From: Allodiplogaster sudhausi
Taxonomy: Eukaryota; Nematoda; Chromadorea; Rhabditida; Diplogasteridae
Assembly: GCA_945643635.1 (NCBI GenBank)
Contig: CALZFC010000021.1
Span: 2,926,501 to 2,990,500, forward strand
Direction: 5' to 3'
Length of the DNA stretch: 64,000 nt
A program made the translations under genes and the position numbers. Under the pieces are notes generated by a model. The model did no database searches and was not told the DNA's origin. It saw only the letters and a program-made list of their open reading frames with translations. How positions within the stretch are numbered: the stretch's first letter is position 1; the number at the start of each line of letters is the position of its first letter. This document shows positions 1-11,200 of this stretch, piece after piece.

Positions 1-55
1 CAAATACAACTTCACTAATATCATTCATTTATTAAGAAAAAAATTTATTATATAA

Positions 56-1336
56 ATGGAAAGTATTCTTGAAACTGATGAAGATTATGCGGAAGATAGA
101 AAACCATTCGTCAATAATACAACAAATAAAGAAAATTTGATCACAATTTCACCAACAAGTGGGTCAGATTTAAATAATGGTGTGATTAATTTTCATGTTG
201 AAAGAACTGATCAATATCTTAAACCTAGTAAAAGCTATCTTTATATAGAAGCAATAATGTCACATTCTGATGATACTCCTATTACAGAAGATGAAAAATT
301 ACACTTGTTAATAATGCATCAATGTTCTTATTTAATCGTGCTACATATATATTAAATGTAACTCGAATTGAAAATGTGCATGATCCAGGAAGAGCTAGTC
401 TTTTGAAAGGATTGTTAAGTTATTCAACTACTTTAAATAAATGCAATACATTTGGTTGGATTTTAGATGAAACTTCATCTCTAAAATCAAAAATTGAGAA
501 GTATATTAGATTGAGAAAAGGAAAACTTGCATTTTATATACCTCTTAATCACATTTTTGGGTTTCATGAATGTTATAATAAAGTTATTTATGGATTAAGT
601 CATACTCTAACTTTAAACAGAGCTAATTCTGATAAAAATGTTTTTATTGCAGATGACAAGTTTGATGAAAAAGTTAGTGGAGACCTAAAGATTAAGATAA
701 CTAAGTTACAATGGATAATTACAGAAAAATTTCCAAGTCTTGGAATGCAAAATAAATTACTTGAAATTTATAAAAGTAAAACAAAATATGCTCAATTCTA
801 TACGCGACAATTTTCATCATATTTAATTCCAGAAGGTTCTCAGGATTATAATTTGAATTTAGGAGTTAAATCTATGGAAGTAAAATATCTCATTGTCGGA
901 ATTCAAGTGAAAAGAGAAAATAATTATAAGAATTCAGCAAGATTTGATAATTGTAATTTTCAATCAATTTATGTTGAATTAAATTCAGAAAGATATCCTA
1001 ATGAAAACGTTTAATTTTGAAAATCAGAATGCTGTTCAATTATATCACTTTGCAAAAATGTTTAAGGAAAACTATTATGAAACTAGAAAAGAAAACCCTT
1101 TTCTTGAGGAGGATCTTTTTTATTATTATTACCCAATTATTGTGTTGGATGTTAGTAAACAAAAAGAAAAAATAAAATATTCAATACCAAACATTAAACT
1201 TACAATGTCATTTTCTTCGCCTATCAAATCTGGAACAATTGCACATTGTTTAACATTAAAGGAGCTGGAAACTCAACTTTTTCGATGTGCATGTGATGCA
1301 AGAAATGAACATGGACTGCTTGAACTAAAACAATGA
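56..1336 (+). pseudogene. Frame-broken capsid-like protein of an endogenous virus-like element
   Basis: Three AT-rich ORFs (56-355, 322-1014, 1001-1336) lie in different frames, overlap slightly, and together look like one protein broken by two frameshifts. The first has an acidic N-terminus. The second carries motifs such as YIPLNHIFGF, LTLNRAN and ELNSERYP. The third has a PIIVLDVSKQ-like stretch. These short motifs resemble a family of invertebrate-genome proteins thought to be capsid (double jelly-roll type) proteins of endogenous DNA viruses or Maverick/adintovirus-like elements; that assignment is from memory and unverified. The first ATG sits in a TATAAATG context behind an A/T-rich run. 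There are no introns with good splice sites, and base composition is much more AT-rich than the host exons. It could also be an unrelated host-family pseudogene. Confidence 0.45.
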
Positions 1337-1635
1337 CGAAGAATGAACGTCGAAAAATTCAAAATGAGCGAGTAATTTGCATTAGATATAAACACCCTGA
1401 CGCAGGGGATTAATTGCCTATTTGAACTCGTGCGCGGGAGCCGTGTCCTTCTTTATGGAGTTGTTGATTGTATCAATTCACGATTTCATATTCAACGGAC
1501 AAGTATAGTTGGCGCGAAGATTAATTCGTTCAAGTGCAATTTCTATGCAGTCGTTTCCAATGCATTGTTGTTTCATTTATGTGTTTGTTCTCAAATTGTT
1601 TTTAACTGATAAATATGATCACTTTCCTATTGTAA

Positions 1636-1978
1636 TCAGTTCAAATGTGGGAGAATCAGCCAACAAGAGAGCAGACGCAGGCTGCCGTAAGTAAGCTCAA
1701 TTCCTGGGAGCGAAAGAAAAGAGCAAATATCTTTATCTCCTCGGTGGATTTGGATGTATTGGGGACGTGCTGATGTCAGCGCTGTCCTCCAAGAGCCGAA
1801 CAGCAGCAGGAGGATTACTGCTGCAGGTCTCTCCGATCCTTCCCACTCAAGAAGCTCGGTCAGCAACTTCATGATGGCCTCGCTGCCAAGGTTCCTGAAA
1901 TCGACTCATACGGGTGCTTGTGCGAATGCCCGCAATTCGCTCGCTATATCCTCAATGAAGCGGTTACTCTCCATTTAA
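1636..1978 (-). pseudogene. Minus-strand ORF interrupted by one in-frame TGA
   Basis: On the minus strand an ATG at 1976-1978 opens a reading frame of 22 residues (MESNRFIEDIASELRAFAQA...). After a TGA it continues in the same frame through LGSEAIMKLLTELLEWEG and a hydrophobic stretch to a stop at 1636. Composition on both sides of the stop is protein-like, so this is probably a decayed gene or transposon fragment with a nonsense codon. GTATGAG...TTTCAG around the stop looks like a 17-nt intron, but removing it would shift the frame into another stop, so I do not believe it is spliced. Family not recognised. Confidence 0.3.
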
Positions 1979-2071
1979 CTAAGAAACAAATGTGTCCATA
2001 TAATTGCTACAAAGCTTAGGCTGTCTCTGCTTCGGCCGATGTCAGCGAGTTCTTAACACAGAAATGCGAGG

Positions 2072-2302
2072 ATGATCCCGCAAGGTACTCCGCCTGTTAT
2101 CAGTGGGGACTACAGTATTTGTTTGAGGAGTCTACGGTACGGTGCCTACCGCCTCTTTGTTGCTCGGTTTGTTGGCCGCATGGGGAGGCAGAAAAGAGTT
2201 CGTCTGCCAGCTTGCGTGGTTGCCGCTATTCGGGAGGCATGGCCTAGCCAGTCATACAAAGGCTTTGTCGAAGGAGAGCTTGTCCCCACTGATGAGGAAT
2301 AA
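2072..2302 (+). CDS. P2RX7A-like domain fragment (transposon-associated)
   Basis: The ORF ends in a stretch around RYGAYRLFVARFVGRMG followed by LPACVVAAIREAWPS and YKGF. This resembles the C-terminal half of the small P2RX7A-like zinc-binding domain (P2X7 intracellular-domain-like), often found in transposon-derived and orphan invertebrate proteins: an aromatic YR.F...G..GR core, a CVV..IR motif and a terminal aromatic-GF. The upstream half with the Cys/His ligands is not visible, so this is a 3' exon or a remnant. It ends 155 bp before the THAP ORF on the same strand; THAP and P2RX7A-like modules are known to co-occur. The start is arbitrary (first ATG in frame); an exon beginning near 2131 is also possible. 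Family recognition is from the motif only. Confidence 0.4.
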   Translation: MIPQGTPPVISGDYSICLRSLRYGAYRLFVARFVGRMGRQKRVRLPACVVAAIREAWPSQSYKGFVEGELVPTDEE

Positions 2303-2456
2303 AGAAACTGTTGTGTTCCTTTGTTATGATAAAGAAACTGCTGTGTTCCATTGTCTTACACGAGAACTCGATATAAATTAAGATGTTAACGGCTTTATTC
2401 TACCTAAAGTTCTTGCAAAAAAGATTAAAATATGCAAAAATACAATCTTCAGGATT

Positions 2457-3786
2457 ATGTCGCGCCTCTACAACTGCATTGTATGCAGCAGTAAAGTCAG
2501 GGAGGATGAGAGCCGATACTTCACACAAGTACCGGCCCCCAGGGAGCAGTGGATCCGTCGTCTGTCGGCATCCGCAGCGAAGGAGGAAAAGCTTCGCCGC
2601 CTGCTGAGTGGCTCTGTTCGCCATCGAATCTGCGAGGAACACTTTGACGAGGATCAATACCGGAATGGCACCAGCATTTTCAAAATCAACCCAGTCCCCA
2701 TCAATCTCGTTGGTTTTTTTCTTTTACTGTTTCTTCCTTTTCATCACTGAATATGACAAGGAAAGCAGAAATAACTTTAAAAAATCTTTAAAAAAAATGA
2801 ATATAAATAAAAGTGATACTCAAATACTTATATCTAACCAAGAGGCCGGAAGAAACTCCACCGCCAAGCCCTGCTCCAGTAGCGACGTCACCAGGCGTGT
2901 TCGCGTACACGGTGTCACCAATGTCACCAGGCGTGTTCGCGTACACGCACAGGATACGGCGTCCAAGTAGAGATCCATCTCCTGTAAGCAGTTATTTATT
3001 TAAAAGAATATTTTATAATAATTGGTATTTAACAGGCGAGAGATGAATCCCCGTACCGACTCCCAGCCCCTCAAGTCACTGATCAAGATAATTCTAAGTA
3101 CGTGGTGGTTAAAAAATCAGCTCTCTGGTCCCTGCTAAAGAGATGTAGCAGATGCAACCGTGAGAACTGTAGCCTTGATGTGAAATACTACGGTATGGCT
3201 GTGACAGTGCAGAGGACATGCAGCCTTCACGGCAGACAGGGGGTGTGGGAAAGCTGCCCAAGGGAACAGACTGCAGCGGGATCAAACAGGGAACAGCTCA
3301 GAGAGGTAAACCTCGACTACGTCAGCGCAGCTACTGTTTGCGGCATCGGCCAAAAGGTGCTTTAGAAAATAATTTAATTTAATTTAATATATCGATAATT
3401 TCAGGCCGTCAATGACGTAACGAGGTACATGGGCATAAGGCCCATGTCAAGCACAACCTTCTATAAGATACGTAAGGCTTACGTCTCGCCTGCAATTCAG
3501 AGGAAATTTGATGAGGATAACGAGGATACGAAAAGAAGAATAATGACAGCTCTTCAGCAGGTTAAAAAAATAATTAATAATTGGTAATGCATTACTCGCG
3601 TCTTCTTGAAAATATATTATAAATGATGTCTAAGAAATAGTCAAATAGGGTGAAGAACTTCACTTGTCGGGAGACGGCACTTTCGATTCAAGAGGCTACA
3701 ATGCGGACTGGTGCCGATATGTATTGATGTGTGCAAAAACGGGTCTCATTTTGAGCACTGTCAATGTACACAAGAGCGAAACAAAT
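2457..3786 (+). CDS. THAP-domain transposase-like protein, N-terminal five exons (Kolobok-type suspected)
   Basis: Five exons join in phase 0 throughout: 2457-2708, 2843-2983, 3036-3356, 3405-3560 and 3649-3786. Exon 1 encodes a THAP zinc finger of C2CH type: CIVCSSK near residues 8-14, FTQVP, a conserved Trp, then RICEEHF and NPVPI (the AVPTIF-equivalent end). Exon 2 is Pro/Ser-rich with a repeated SPGVFAYT. Exon 3 has paired cysteines (CSRCNRENC) and SLHGRQGVWESCPREQ. Exon 5 contains LSGDGTFDSRGYNADWC, which looks like the first catalytic-Asp region of an RNase-H-like transposase. No convincing continuation is found after 3786, so the catalytic core is truncated or lies in exons I cannot recognise. 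Intact frames and splice sites argue against a dead copy. THAP plus this core suggests Kolobok or a domesticated derivative; the superfamily is inference. Confidence 0.6.
2888..2947 (+). repeat. 36-bp in-frame tandem repeat in the THAP protein
   Basis: TCACCAGGCGTGTTCGCGTA occurs at 2888 and again at 2924, giving SPGVFAYT twice in the protein. The period is a multiple of three, so the frame is kept. Confidence 0.85.
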
Positions 3787-4585
3787 GTGTTTATATGTGT
3801 TTTTCGTGCACTATTACATTAACAATCCATTATGAACAAGTATCGGGCCGGTTGATGAATACGAAGTCCATTGTAGTGCGCTCAAGATAATAAATCCAAA
3901 AGAAAACGACAAAAATAGGAACCGCACCTTACTTCCGAGCAGCCGACAGAGAGGCGATCTTCTCGAATGGCCACATGACTGACAGTCTAAAGTAACTCTC
4001 GTCATCTATTTGGCATGCGTGTTGTTTGGCAAAAATAAAAAATGAAAAGAATATTTTTTGCTCATTGAATAGTATAAGTGTGCTAAATACGGTGTTTCAA
4101 ACACCAAAGCAACATGATTTCAGATAAACAAGTGGGTCAGAAGTGGTAAGTGGTAAGTGGTAAGTCCTACGGATGCTAAAAGATCTCATCAGGCGGAGAA
4201 GGGAATTAACTATCTTAACTTGTCATACATTCACTGCATCCTTTCAAAAAGAAAGAAAGAACGAAAGAAATGTAATAAATAAATCTCGCACTTCAATGCT
4301 GGGACCAAGGGACACATTCATTCCAAATTAAATGCCATGGAGGCTTACAGAAAAGCAATTAGCAGCTAATCAAATTGACGAAATGAAGCGCAATGTCGAG
4401 AAATTGAGCGTAATGAAGTCAGGAAGTAATCTCAAAAACCTTGCGGAAGCTCTAAATAACATGACTCAGCTAACCTGCCCTTGTTCAACTACTTCTCAGA
4501 TATGCGAGCATTCATTCAAAATTAACAGTAGCATAAATCAGATGTTTAAAAGTCAAAGCAGTCTTCATTAGCATTTTGCGCCAGT
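3787..4585. other. No confident gene; weak ORFs only
   Basis: After the last THAP-gene exon the DNA has no exon I can support. A 79-codon plus ORF at 4332-4571 (Asn/Ser/Met-rich, with CPCSTTSQIC) could be a fragment but lacks splice or family support. TGGTAAG is repeated four times at about 4144-4165. Confidence 0.5.
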
Positions 4586-5691
4586 TTACGAAGGGCATAA
4601 TAAGTTTTCGAAACAAGGATAATCGCCGTACTCTTGAGAAGGCAGTCTCTTCAACTGGCGATGAGGAGGAGTGCCGAGGTTGGGCTGAGGGAAGAGCTGC
4701 AGCAACTTGTTGAACTGCGCTGTGGTCATCGAGCGATCGCTGACCTCGCCAAGTGTGCCCTGGCAAAGAGTAAAGGATAAGAAATCGGGAATATAACCAA
4801 GATTTTTATATTGTAATATACGAGTGAATACTTTAATAGCTTCAACAATAATGTTAGGATAATGTAATTAGATTAATTGCCGAAAAGAACAGTTCTCTCT
4901 ATCAATAGTAAAATTACGTCATAATTTAATGGTTTAAGAGCAGGAGTTAGTCAGGAGTCAATGATGTATTAACTGTTTTTAGAACACAAAAACAGTTTGG
5001 TGACCATATTGGCGGCCTCCTGGTACTCTCGTGCTGCCTTCTCTGCCGTATGCACGCATTGCGTGTAAGAAGCGTGCTGCGGCGCGCATGGCTTATCGTT
5101 GAACTCACACTTCTTGAGGCAGCTAAAGTGCTTGCAGCTCTTGCGTGCATGACGAAACTGGAAATGAGAGGGAATCAATCAAGATAAAAAAAAAATTCAC
5201 CAAAATAGTTAAGCCTTATTTCCTACGGAAAAACCGCAAAAGTTAGCATTAAAATGGCTATGAAGGAGCGCCGTTTCAATACTGCTTCTAACAGTGTAAA
5301 AATGTTTAAACGAAAAAGGCATAAAAACAATCGGAATTTAAAAGCTAGAAAAAGAAAATGGAGAAAAAAGATTCCCAAGCTCACTCACTTACTTCGCGCT
5401 ACGCTGATTGATGCGATTCTTGCTTGAAAGCGGCAGTACTTCGGAGAAGGATCTTCGGTTAAAAACCTGCGCAAATTAAATATTATACAAGAAACAATAA
5501 AAAACAAACGAATAGACAAAAGCAATATAAGCGTAATATGGCAATTGGCATTGCAAATCACGCTTATTATTCATTAAACCAGTCCATTAATCTCCGCGTC
5601 CTGTTCAATCATTTCGCTAAAAAGCAGAAGGCGCAATTTGGATGCATCGACCGTGTCAGGGACATCGTGGTAGGAGTTAACGAGTTTCAAG
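4586..5691 (-). CDS. Small Cys-rich four-exon gene, 5' end not found
   Basis: On the minus strand these exons join in frame: 5691-5580 (SYHDVPDTVDASKLRLLLFS... end phase 0), 5466-5440 (VFNRRSFSE), 5157-5005 (51 codons) and 4759-4586 (57 codons plus TAA). Exon 3 is rich in regularly spaced cysteines: CKHFSCLKKCEF, then CAPQHASYTQC (a CX9C spacing) followed by a charged helix. The last exon ends in NLLCPS. The CX9C spacing recalls CHCH-type mitochondrial proteins, but the twin motif is not complete, so I do not name a family. The donor of the 27-bp exon is uncertain: a stronger-looking site further on would break the frame. The start exon is not visible. Confidence 0.4.
5254..5427 (+). CDS. 57-residue very basic ORF, doubtful
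   Basis: An ATG at 5254 opens a 57-codon frame with a strongly basic core (MFKRKRHKNNRNLKARKRKW) ending at TGA 5425-5427. It lies in what I read as an intron of the minus-strand gene and is AT-rich like the capsid-like islands either side. It could be a small nucleic-acid-binding protein of that element, or chance. Confidence 0.2.
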   Translation: MAMKERRFNTASNSVKMFKRKRHKNNRNLKARKRKWRKKIPKLTHLLRATLIDAILA

Positions 5692-5804
5692 CTCCTTTAA
5701 GTGAGAATATTGTTGAAATTGATAATAAATTAAACTTAAAACTAAAATATTGATTCCGACTAGAATTATATAATCAGAATCACTTAAAAATTTTTTTTCT
5801 ATAA

Positions 5805-6254
5805 ATGGGTATCTTTAATCATGTTGGAGGAAAAAACCAAAGAAATATAGAAACTATTGAATTAGTTGCGGAACCATTATTGACTGAAACATTGCCTGAA
5901 CCATTGCTTGCAACATCAAATAACGAAATTTCACAACCAATATTACAAAAAGAGAAAGCAAAATATCTAACTAAAGAAAACAGAGAATTTATTTCTTGGT
6001 TGTTGAGAAATAAACCTGAAGAAGAAAATAACAAACCTGATGAAAACAAGAAGCCAAGAAGATCAAAAAAAATATATGAAAAAGAAAAAGACATAGAGAT
6101 TCATGGATCATTTCAGATGAAAAAACTGGATCTGGTTTCAAAGAAATATATTTGAAGTGATTGGCTTACCCATAATATTGCTGGATTATCAACCTATTTA
6201 ACAAGTATTGATCAAAGGACTTCAAAAATAATCATACAAAACAAGAAATATTAA
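5805..6254 (+). pseudogene. Second AT-rich virus-like ORF, frame-broken
   Basis: The ORF 5805-6155 starts in a CTATAAATGGG context like the capsid-like ORF at 56. It encodes a hydrophilic protein with a Lys/Glu/Asn-rich C-terminal half (EENNKPDENKKPRRSKK). Coding-like sequence of the same style continues in a different frame to a TAA near 6252, suggesting a frameshift. The low GC and shared start context link it to the element at 1-1336. No family recognised. Confidence 0.35.
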
Positions 6255-6350
6255 ATTGTATTGTCGATGGAACGAAGCAGATGCAGCGGCAAGAAATCGT
6301 ATAGTAGGAAGGAACATATGTTCTTTCTTGTCTGGCGCACTGTATCTCCA

Positions 6351-6485
6351 TCTCTGCATCTCTAAGCATGGTTCGCCCAGCGGCGCATACTATTTCTCAT
6401 CTCTGCATCTCTAAGCATGGTTAGCTCAGCGGCGCATGCTATTTCTCATCTCTGAATGTCTTGCACATGCTATTTCTCCATCTTG
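6351..6485. repeat. 49-bp tandem repeat, about 2.7 copies
   Basis: The unit beginning TCTCTGCATCTCTAAGCATG and containing CAGCGGCGCAT and CTATTTCTC recurs at 6351, 6400 and, degenerate, 6449. Confidence 0.85.
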
Positions 6486-6540
6486 GTGCGTGCGGGCATG
6501 ATACGCCCGGGGGCGCATGCGCTGACTGTCTAGCCCACAC

Positions 6541-6602
6541 AGAGCACACTTTCTTCCCTCTGTATGTACAGAATAGAGCACACTTTCTCCCTCTGTATGT
6601 AC
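6541..6602. repeat. About 34-bp direct repeat, two copies
   Basis: AGAGCACACTTTCT followed by CCCTCTGTATGTAC occurs at 6541 and again at 6575. Confidence 0.8.
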
Positions 6603-8283
6603 TTATCTTTCTTCTTTCTTCCTTGTTTCTGTACCAAAACAAAACAAAAACAAGACAAAACATCGCAATGAAAAAAAACAAACAAAACAAGGAAGAAAGA
6701 CCATGTTTCGTATCACACTTCTGCTTGACAGAGCCCACTTTTGGAAAGTGGGCTACTCATTTTACATATTATTTTGAACTAGATTTACCAAAATTATACA
6801 ACTTTTCGTTACTTTTTTCACATTTTTTGTCACTTTTCTTTGGTTTCTGGTATGAAATGGTATGTAAATGGTATATTTTAAAAAAATCGACTGCGCACTT
6901 TTGTGCGCCAAAAACGCCCTTTTATATACTACTTGTGAAGACGAGCAACCCCTTTTTACCTTCATCTGCCCTCGCATTGTGTCGTCGCTTATTATGTGCC
7001 GATATCGCAGCTCTGTCTACCACATGTTTTCTATTCCCTGATAGCTACATGTGGTGACCATCAAAACATTCATATTACTTTACTATACGAAGATAGAAGT
7101 GGCATGCATAATCGCTACTTTAGTTAAGATAAAATGATTTGAAGAGACTCTTGTCAAAACAAATCGCACGAACCGATCCATTTTAAATAACTAAAAACAT
7201 AGCATAGGATATATAAGAATGTATGTACATACATATTTGTTTCTTCCTGAAAAGGGTAGTTGAAGCCACTTGGCCCTGGAATTCGCCCGCGCCTTCTCTG
7301 AACAGACTTCTCAAGCCAAGTGGTGAAGAAGCTCTCCTTCTCGCCATCGCGAAAGAGGAGACTCACAGACTTCAACTTCTTGTCATTCATATCAACTTTA
7401 TGACGACATACAGCCAGGAGGTATTCCCATGATACACAGTATTCCCAATGTATATCACAATTAATACATACTTTAAGGCTGTTTATTTACAACTTTCACA
7501 TTGAAATTTTGTACATACGAAAGTGCCGGCATGCATATGTACATACATATAATATTCGAATACGAAGGTTTATGTATGCTGATACATCTTCATATATGTA
7601 CAATTGTTGACTCTGATGTATATGTATGTAGTATCTACATATCAGACACCTTGTGAAATTATGTTTAAAGGAAAAGTATGTACCTACCGTACGGAACAAG
7701 AGTTTGCTAGGACTATCGTTGAGGGAGAAAAGAACATTCGAAGAAACGAGCCTGTCAGAAGTAGGCGCGTGTAAGCAGCGGACCACACAGCACCTTCTCT
7801 GCGCACCCGACTGGCCTCATCGTGGGACTCCCATTGATTTCGCCTTGCGTGATGTGGCAGGAACGAGAAAGTTTTTACTTTTATTTTTATCTCTATGCCA
7901 GCAGAAACATATGTACATACTTCAGTAACTGACTTGCGATATCTTCTTCTTTCATCCTAAACAGACACTCAATGAACATATATAATTATACAAAAGTTCG
8001 AATCGTCCAATTTAAATATGAAATAATAGGTATATCAAGGCACCCAGCCTGATTTCCATGGGTCGAACCCAAACTGTCAATCCCCCCCCCCCCCGCCCAT
8101 CTTCTACCATGCCAGCGTAATTCTGCGTTCGATCTTTCTATCCGATGCACTATCGTAAATTGAATTTACACTCAGTTTTGTACTGTTACTTCGAAATTCT
8201 TTAATTTACGTTGAATAAGTGCATGTAAACATAAGTTCTCATCTTGATCAAAAACAGCAGATCCTTGCAGCGGAGGGAGCGTC
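6603..8283. other. Region without a confident gene; weak minus-strand exon-like pieces
   Basis: Two minus-strand stretches look exon-like. One is 7848-7694 (WESHDEASRVRREGAVWSAA... ending at a CGTACG|GTAGGT donor). The other is 7393-7260 (DKKLKSVSLLFRDGEKESFF...). Their frames and partners cannot be fixed, so no gene is called. The rest is AT-rich with TATGTACATACATATGTA words (7225-7245, 7540-7560, 7610-7640) and a C-run at about 8081-8094. Confidence 0.35.
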
Positions 8284-11200
8284 ATGGCTTCGGCGGTGGC
8301 CAAGTCGGAGATGGCCTCCGAAGACTGCTCCATCTGCATGGCCGCACTCTCCTCCATGTGTAGGGCTACCCCCGACAAGTGCGCTCACATCTTTCACCTA
8401 CAATGCCTCGAAAAGTGGTTCCAGTCGTCGACCGCAGTTGGGCTGCTTGACTCTTAATTCCGTTTCTTCTAAATACTTATGTACATACTATATACAAATG
8501 TTCCACAGAATGTTGGAAGAACTTGCGATTTACATATATTGAATAGGTCAGGGAATCTATCATAACTTGTAGTAAAGGCGAACAATTACCAGTGTATATA
8601 ATTTGCTCAATTATTTTATGGGTGTAAAGCATCGTAATCCTCCTTGCTTCGTTCTCAGACTAGTGCCGAGTGCCCACTCTGCCGCTCTGTCTCGTCGGGC
8701 ATCCTGACGCATCCTGGGCGGAAGGCTCTTCCGCTCCCCAAGCGGCTGGCGCCACCGTCTGATGAAGCCGACGAGTTCGCCGCCGAAGCGGCGGCGCCCG
8801 ATTCCACGTCAACGGCGAGCAGTGATGCCGAGTATATCCCTGAGGTGTGGTATATCCATGCAAATACGGTATATGCAATGTTATCTAACTGCAATGCATT
8901 TACAAGCAGCTTACTTAACTTTTCTTTTTTTATATTTCCTGTGGCAGCATAATAATTTCAATAATTTGTTCAGGTACGCATTCGTATTAGCGATAATAGA
9001 CGTCCCACGAGAAGGAGCATGCACATGCAGTCCGCACCTGTATCAACGAGAAGGGTATGTCACTTTTCCTTACATTATAAGGGGATCACTTATACGAAAG
9101 AGTGAAGAGGCAACTTAGGAAGCTATTAGCAATACGGGATAGAGGACTAATTACATACACATATGTGTATGTACATATGAAAGGCACTTCCTTTACTTAC
9201 ATGTACATAAGTAGGTGCCTGCAATGTCTATAATATAAAGTGGATTAGTGAGCAAGTGACGGCAGGCTGCAGTGGGGGGGGGGGGTTACGTTGGAAATAG
9301 GTAAAGTGATGGATGGGGAATGTTTGAGCAATTAGTGGTTAGTAGTACCTCATCTTAAGCGCATTTAAAAATAGAGAAGGGAAAGCGAAGAGCGAGGCAG
9401 AATTGACCTGACGAACCATTATCTGGAGGCGCTGCCCGAGGAAGCTGACAGGAGCACTCTGATCGATCTTATAAACGAGATATCGAGAACTGACAAGAGA
9501 GAGGAAAGGATAGAATAGAAAGAGAGAAAAGGGACACAGTCCGAGACACGCTTGGCTGACTCATCGGCTACTTGGATAAGATTTGTCTGCGTCTCTTCAT
9601 ATACACGTTGTCTTGCACAGTTGTCAACTCACTTGAATGCAAACTGGTGTCAGGCAGACTTCCCCTGTACTTACAACATTATGAGCTTAATTGTAAGAAT
9701 ACTAATTTTGAACAAAATAAGTAAATGTAAAGGTCTCTTAGATGTGCTGTCTTTTAAATAGTGCGTTTGCAATGATTGTGATTTCCAGGGGCAGCCGCCA
9801 GTCCGAGGAACGAGTCGTCCTGCTGCTGCCACTGCCTCCTGCGAAGTGTGCAACTTGAGCATCACCACTCGCGTGGCCGTGCTCATGTGTGCTGCGTGTG
9901 ACGAGAAGTTAGCTCCTGCTTTGTTTGTGTGTACTCATTCTCGTTTATTTAGAAGGAGAACTTGCTTGTTGTCATAAAAAAACCGCAAATATTACTATGA
10001 AGAATGTTAAGCGCCTTGTTCGTTCTAGATGTGCCCATGCACGCTGTGCTCGAGGCTTGCCAAATCGCTGTCCGCCGGGAACGTTCGTTTGCGAACGCTG
10101 CAACGATGAGCAGGGCGCTTCAGATGTCCGTGATGGTCTTGCTTGTGTCTAATAAACATGATGGAGTGAAATGCAGAGTTTTGTCCGCCTCTTTGATGCA
10201 ACGGTCGGCCAACGAACGCAGCAGCAGCGGCGGCAGCAGGCAGTTGTTGCCGACGATAACGAAGATGCCGAGTTCGACTCGGACGCGGAGGAAGGCGACC
10301 AGGCCAGGTCTTTCCTCTTTTCCTTTTTCGCTGTTTTATGCTAGCTAAAAAGTATCCATGCAAATCAGCAAGGCATTCTCTGAATATTAGATGTACAGCT
10401 ACCGCATATTTATGTTAGAGACCGTAGATAATGACTTTGACATACTGAACTGTGAGCTTCGCTGCGACCGTAGTATTAATTGTGTGCACACTTGAAAGCG
10501 GTCGAAGAACCGGGCGTATTATTTACCAATTAAAGTTTTCTCGCCTGTTGATGGGTGTGTGATATTTTGTTTTGATTTATCCGTTTCATAATGCCCTGAT
10601 CCGTTTATTTCGTTGCTCTATGATGATCTTACCATTAGCTTCCTGGGAGCATGTTCCCTGTTTAGGAGTGCCAACATGGGCGGGCAAAAGGTCGACGAAG
10701 AACCCCCGTTCGACTCGGATGCAGAGGACGGCGACGTTGCGAGGTTCTTTTCTTCCTTCAGCCTACGAACTCCCTAGTTTTTAAAGCCAACAACATTTAT
10801 TAAGCTATTGAAATAGATGAAGCTAAATCACAAAGCATTGTTTTGCACTTGTTAAGGTTCTCTTTTTGATTTTGCCCATAATGTTGTTGATTTTGCCCAG
10901 AATCCGGGTGTTTTCTTTTATTTTCCTCTCACACCTTTTCTAAGGGTAATAATAAATGGTTATGTTGTAGGATCGCCTACATGCAGCGCCGTGCGCGGGC
11001 CCAGGAAGATGTCGTCTTCAACTCGTATGCTGAGGAAGACCGGACCAGGTCGTGTTTATGTACTCTTGAAACAGTTTGAGAAGTCTATACCAGTGCATGG
11101 GGCTATTGAACTTCATGTGGAACAAAAGCTATTCTCGTGAATGAGGAGAGCGGTGGTATTTTGATGGCCAAAGATTTGCAGAGTTTTCCAGAATTTTTTT

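Noticed and set aside
1895..1912. 17-nt intron GTATGAG..TTTCAG in the minus-strand ORF
   Set aside because: Too short, and removing it puts the downstream sequence into a frame with an early stop.
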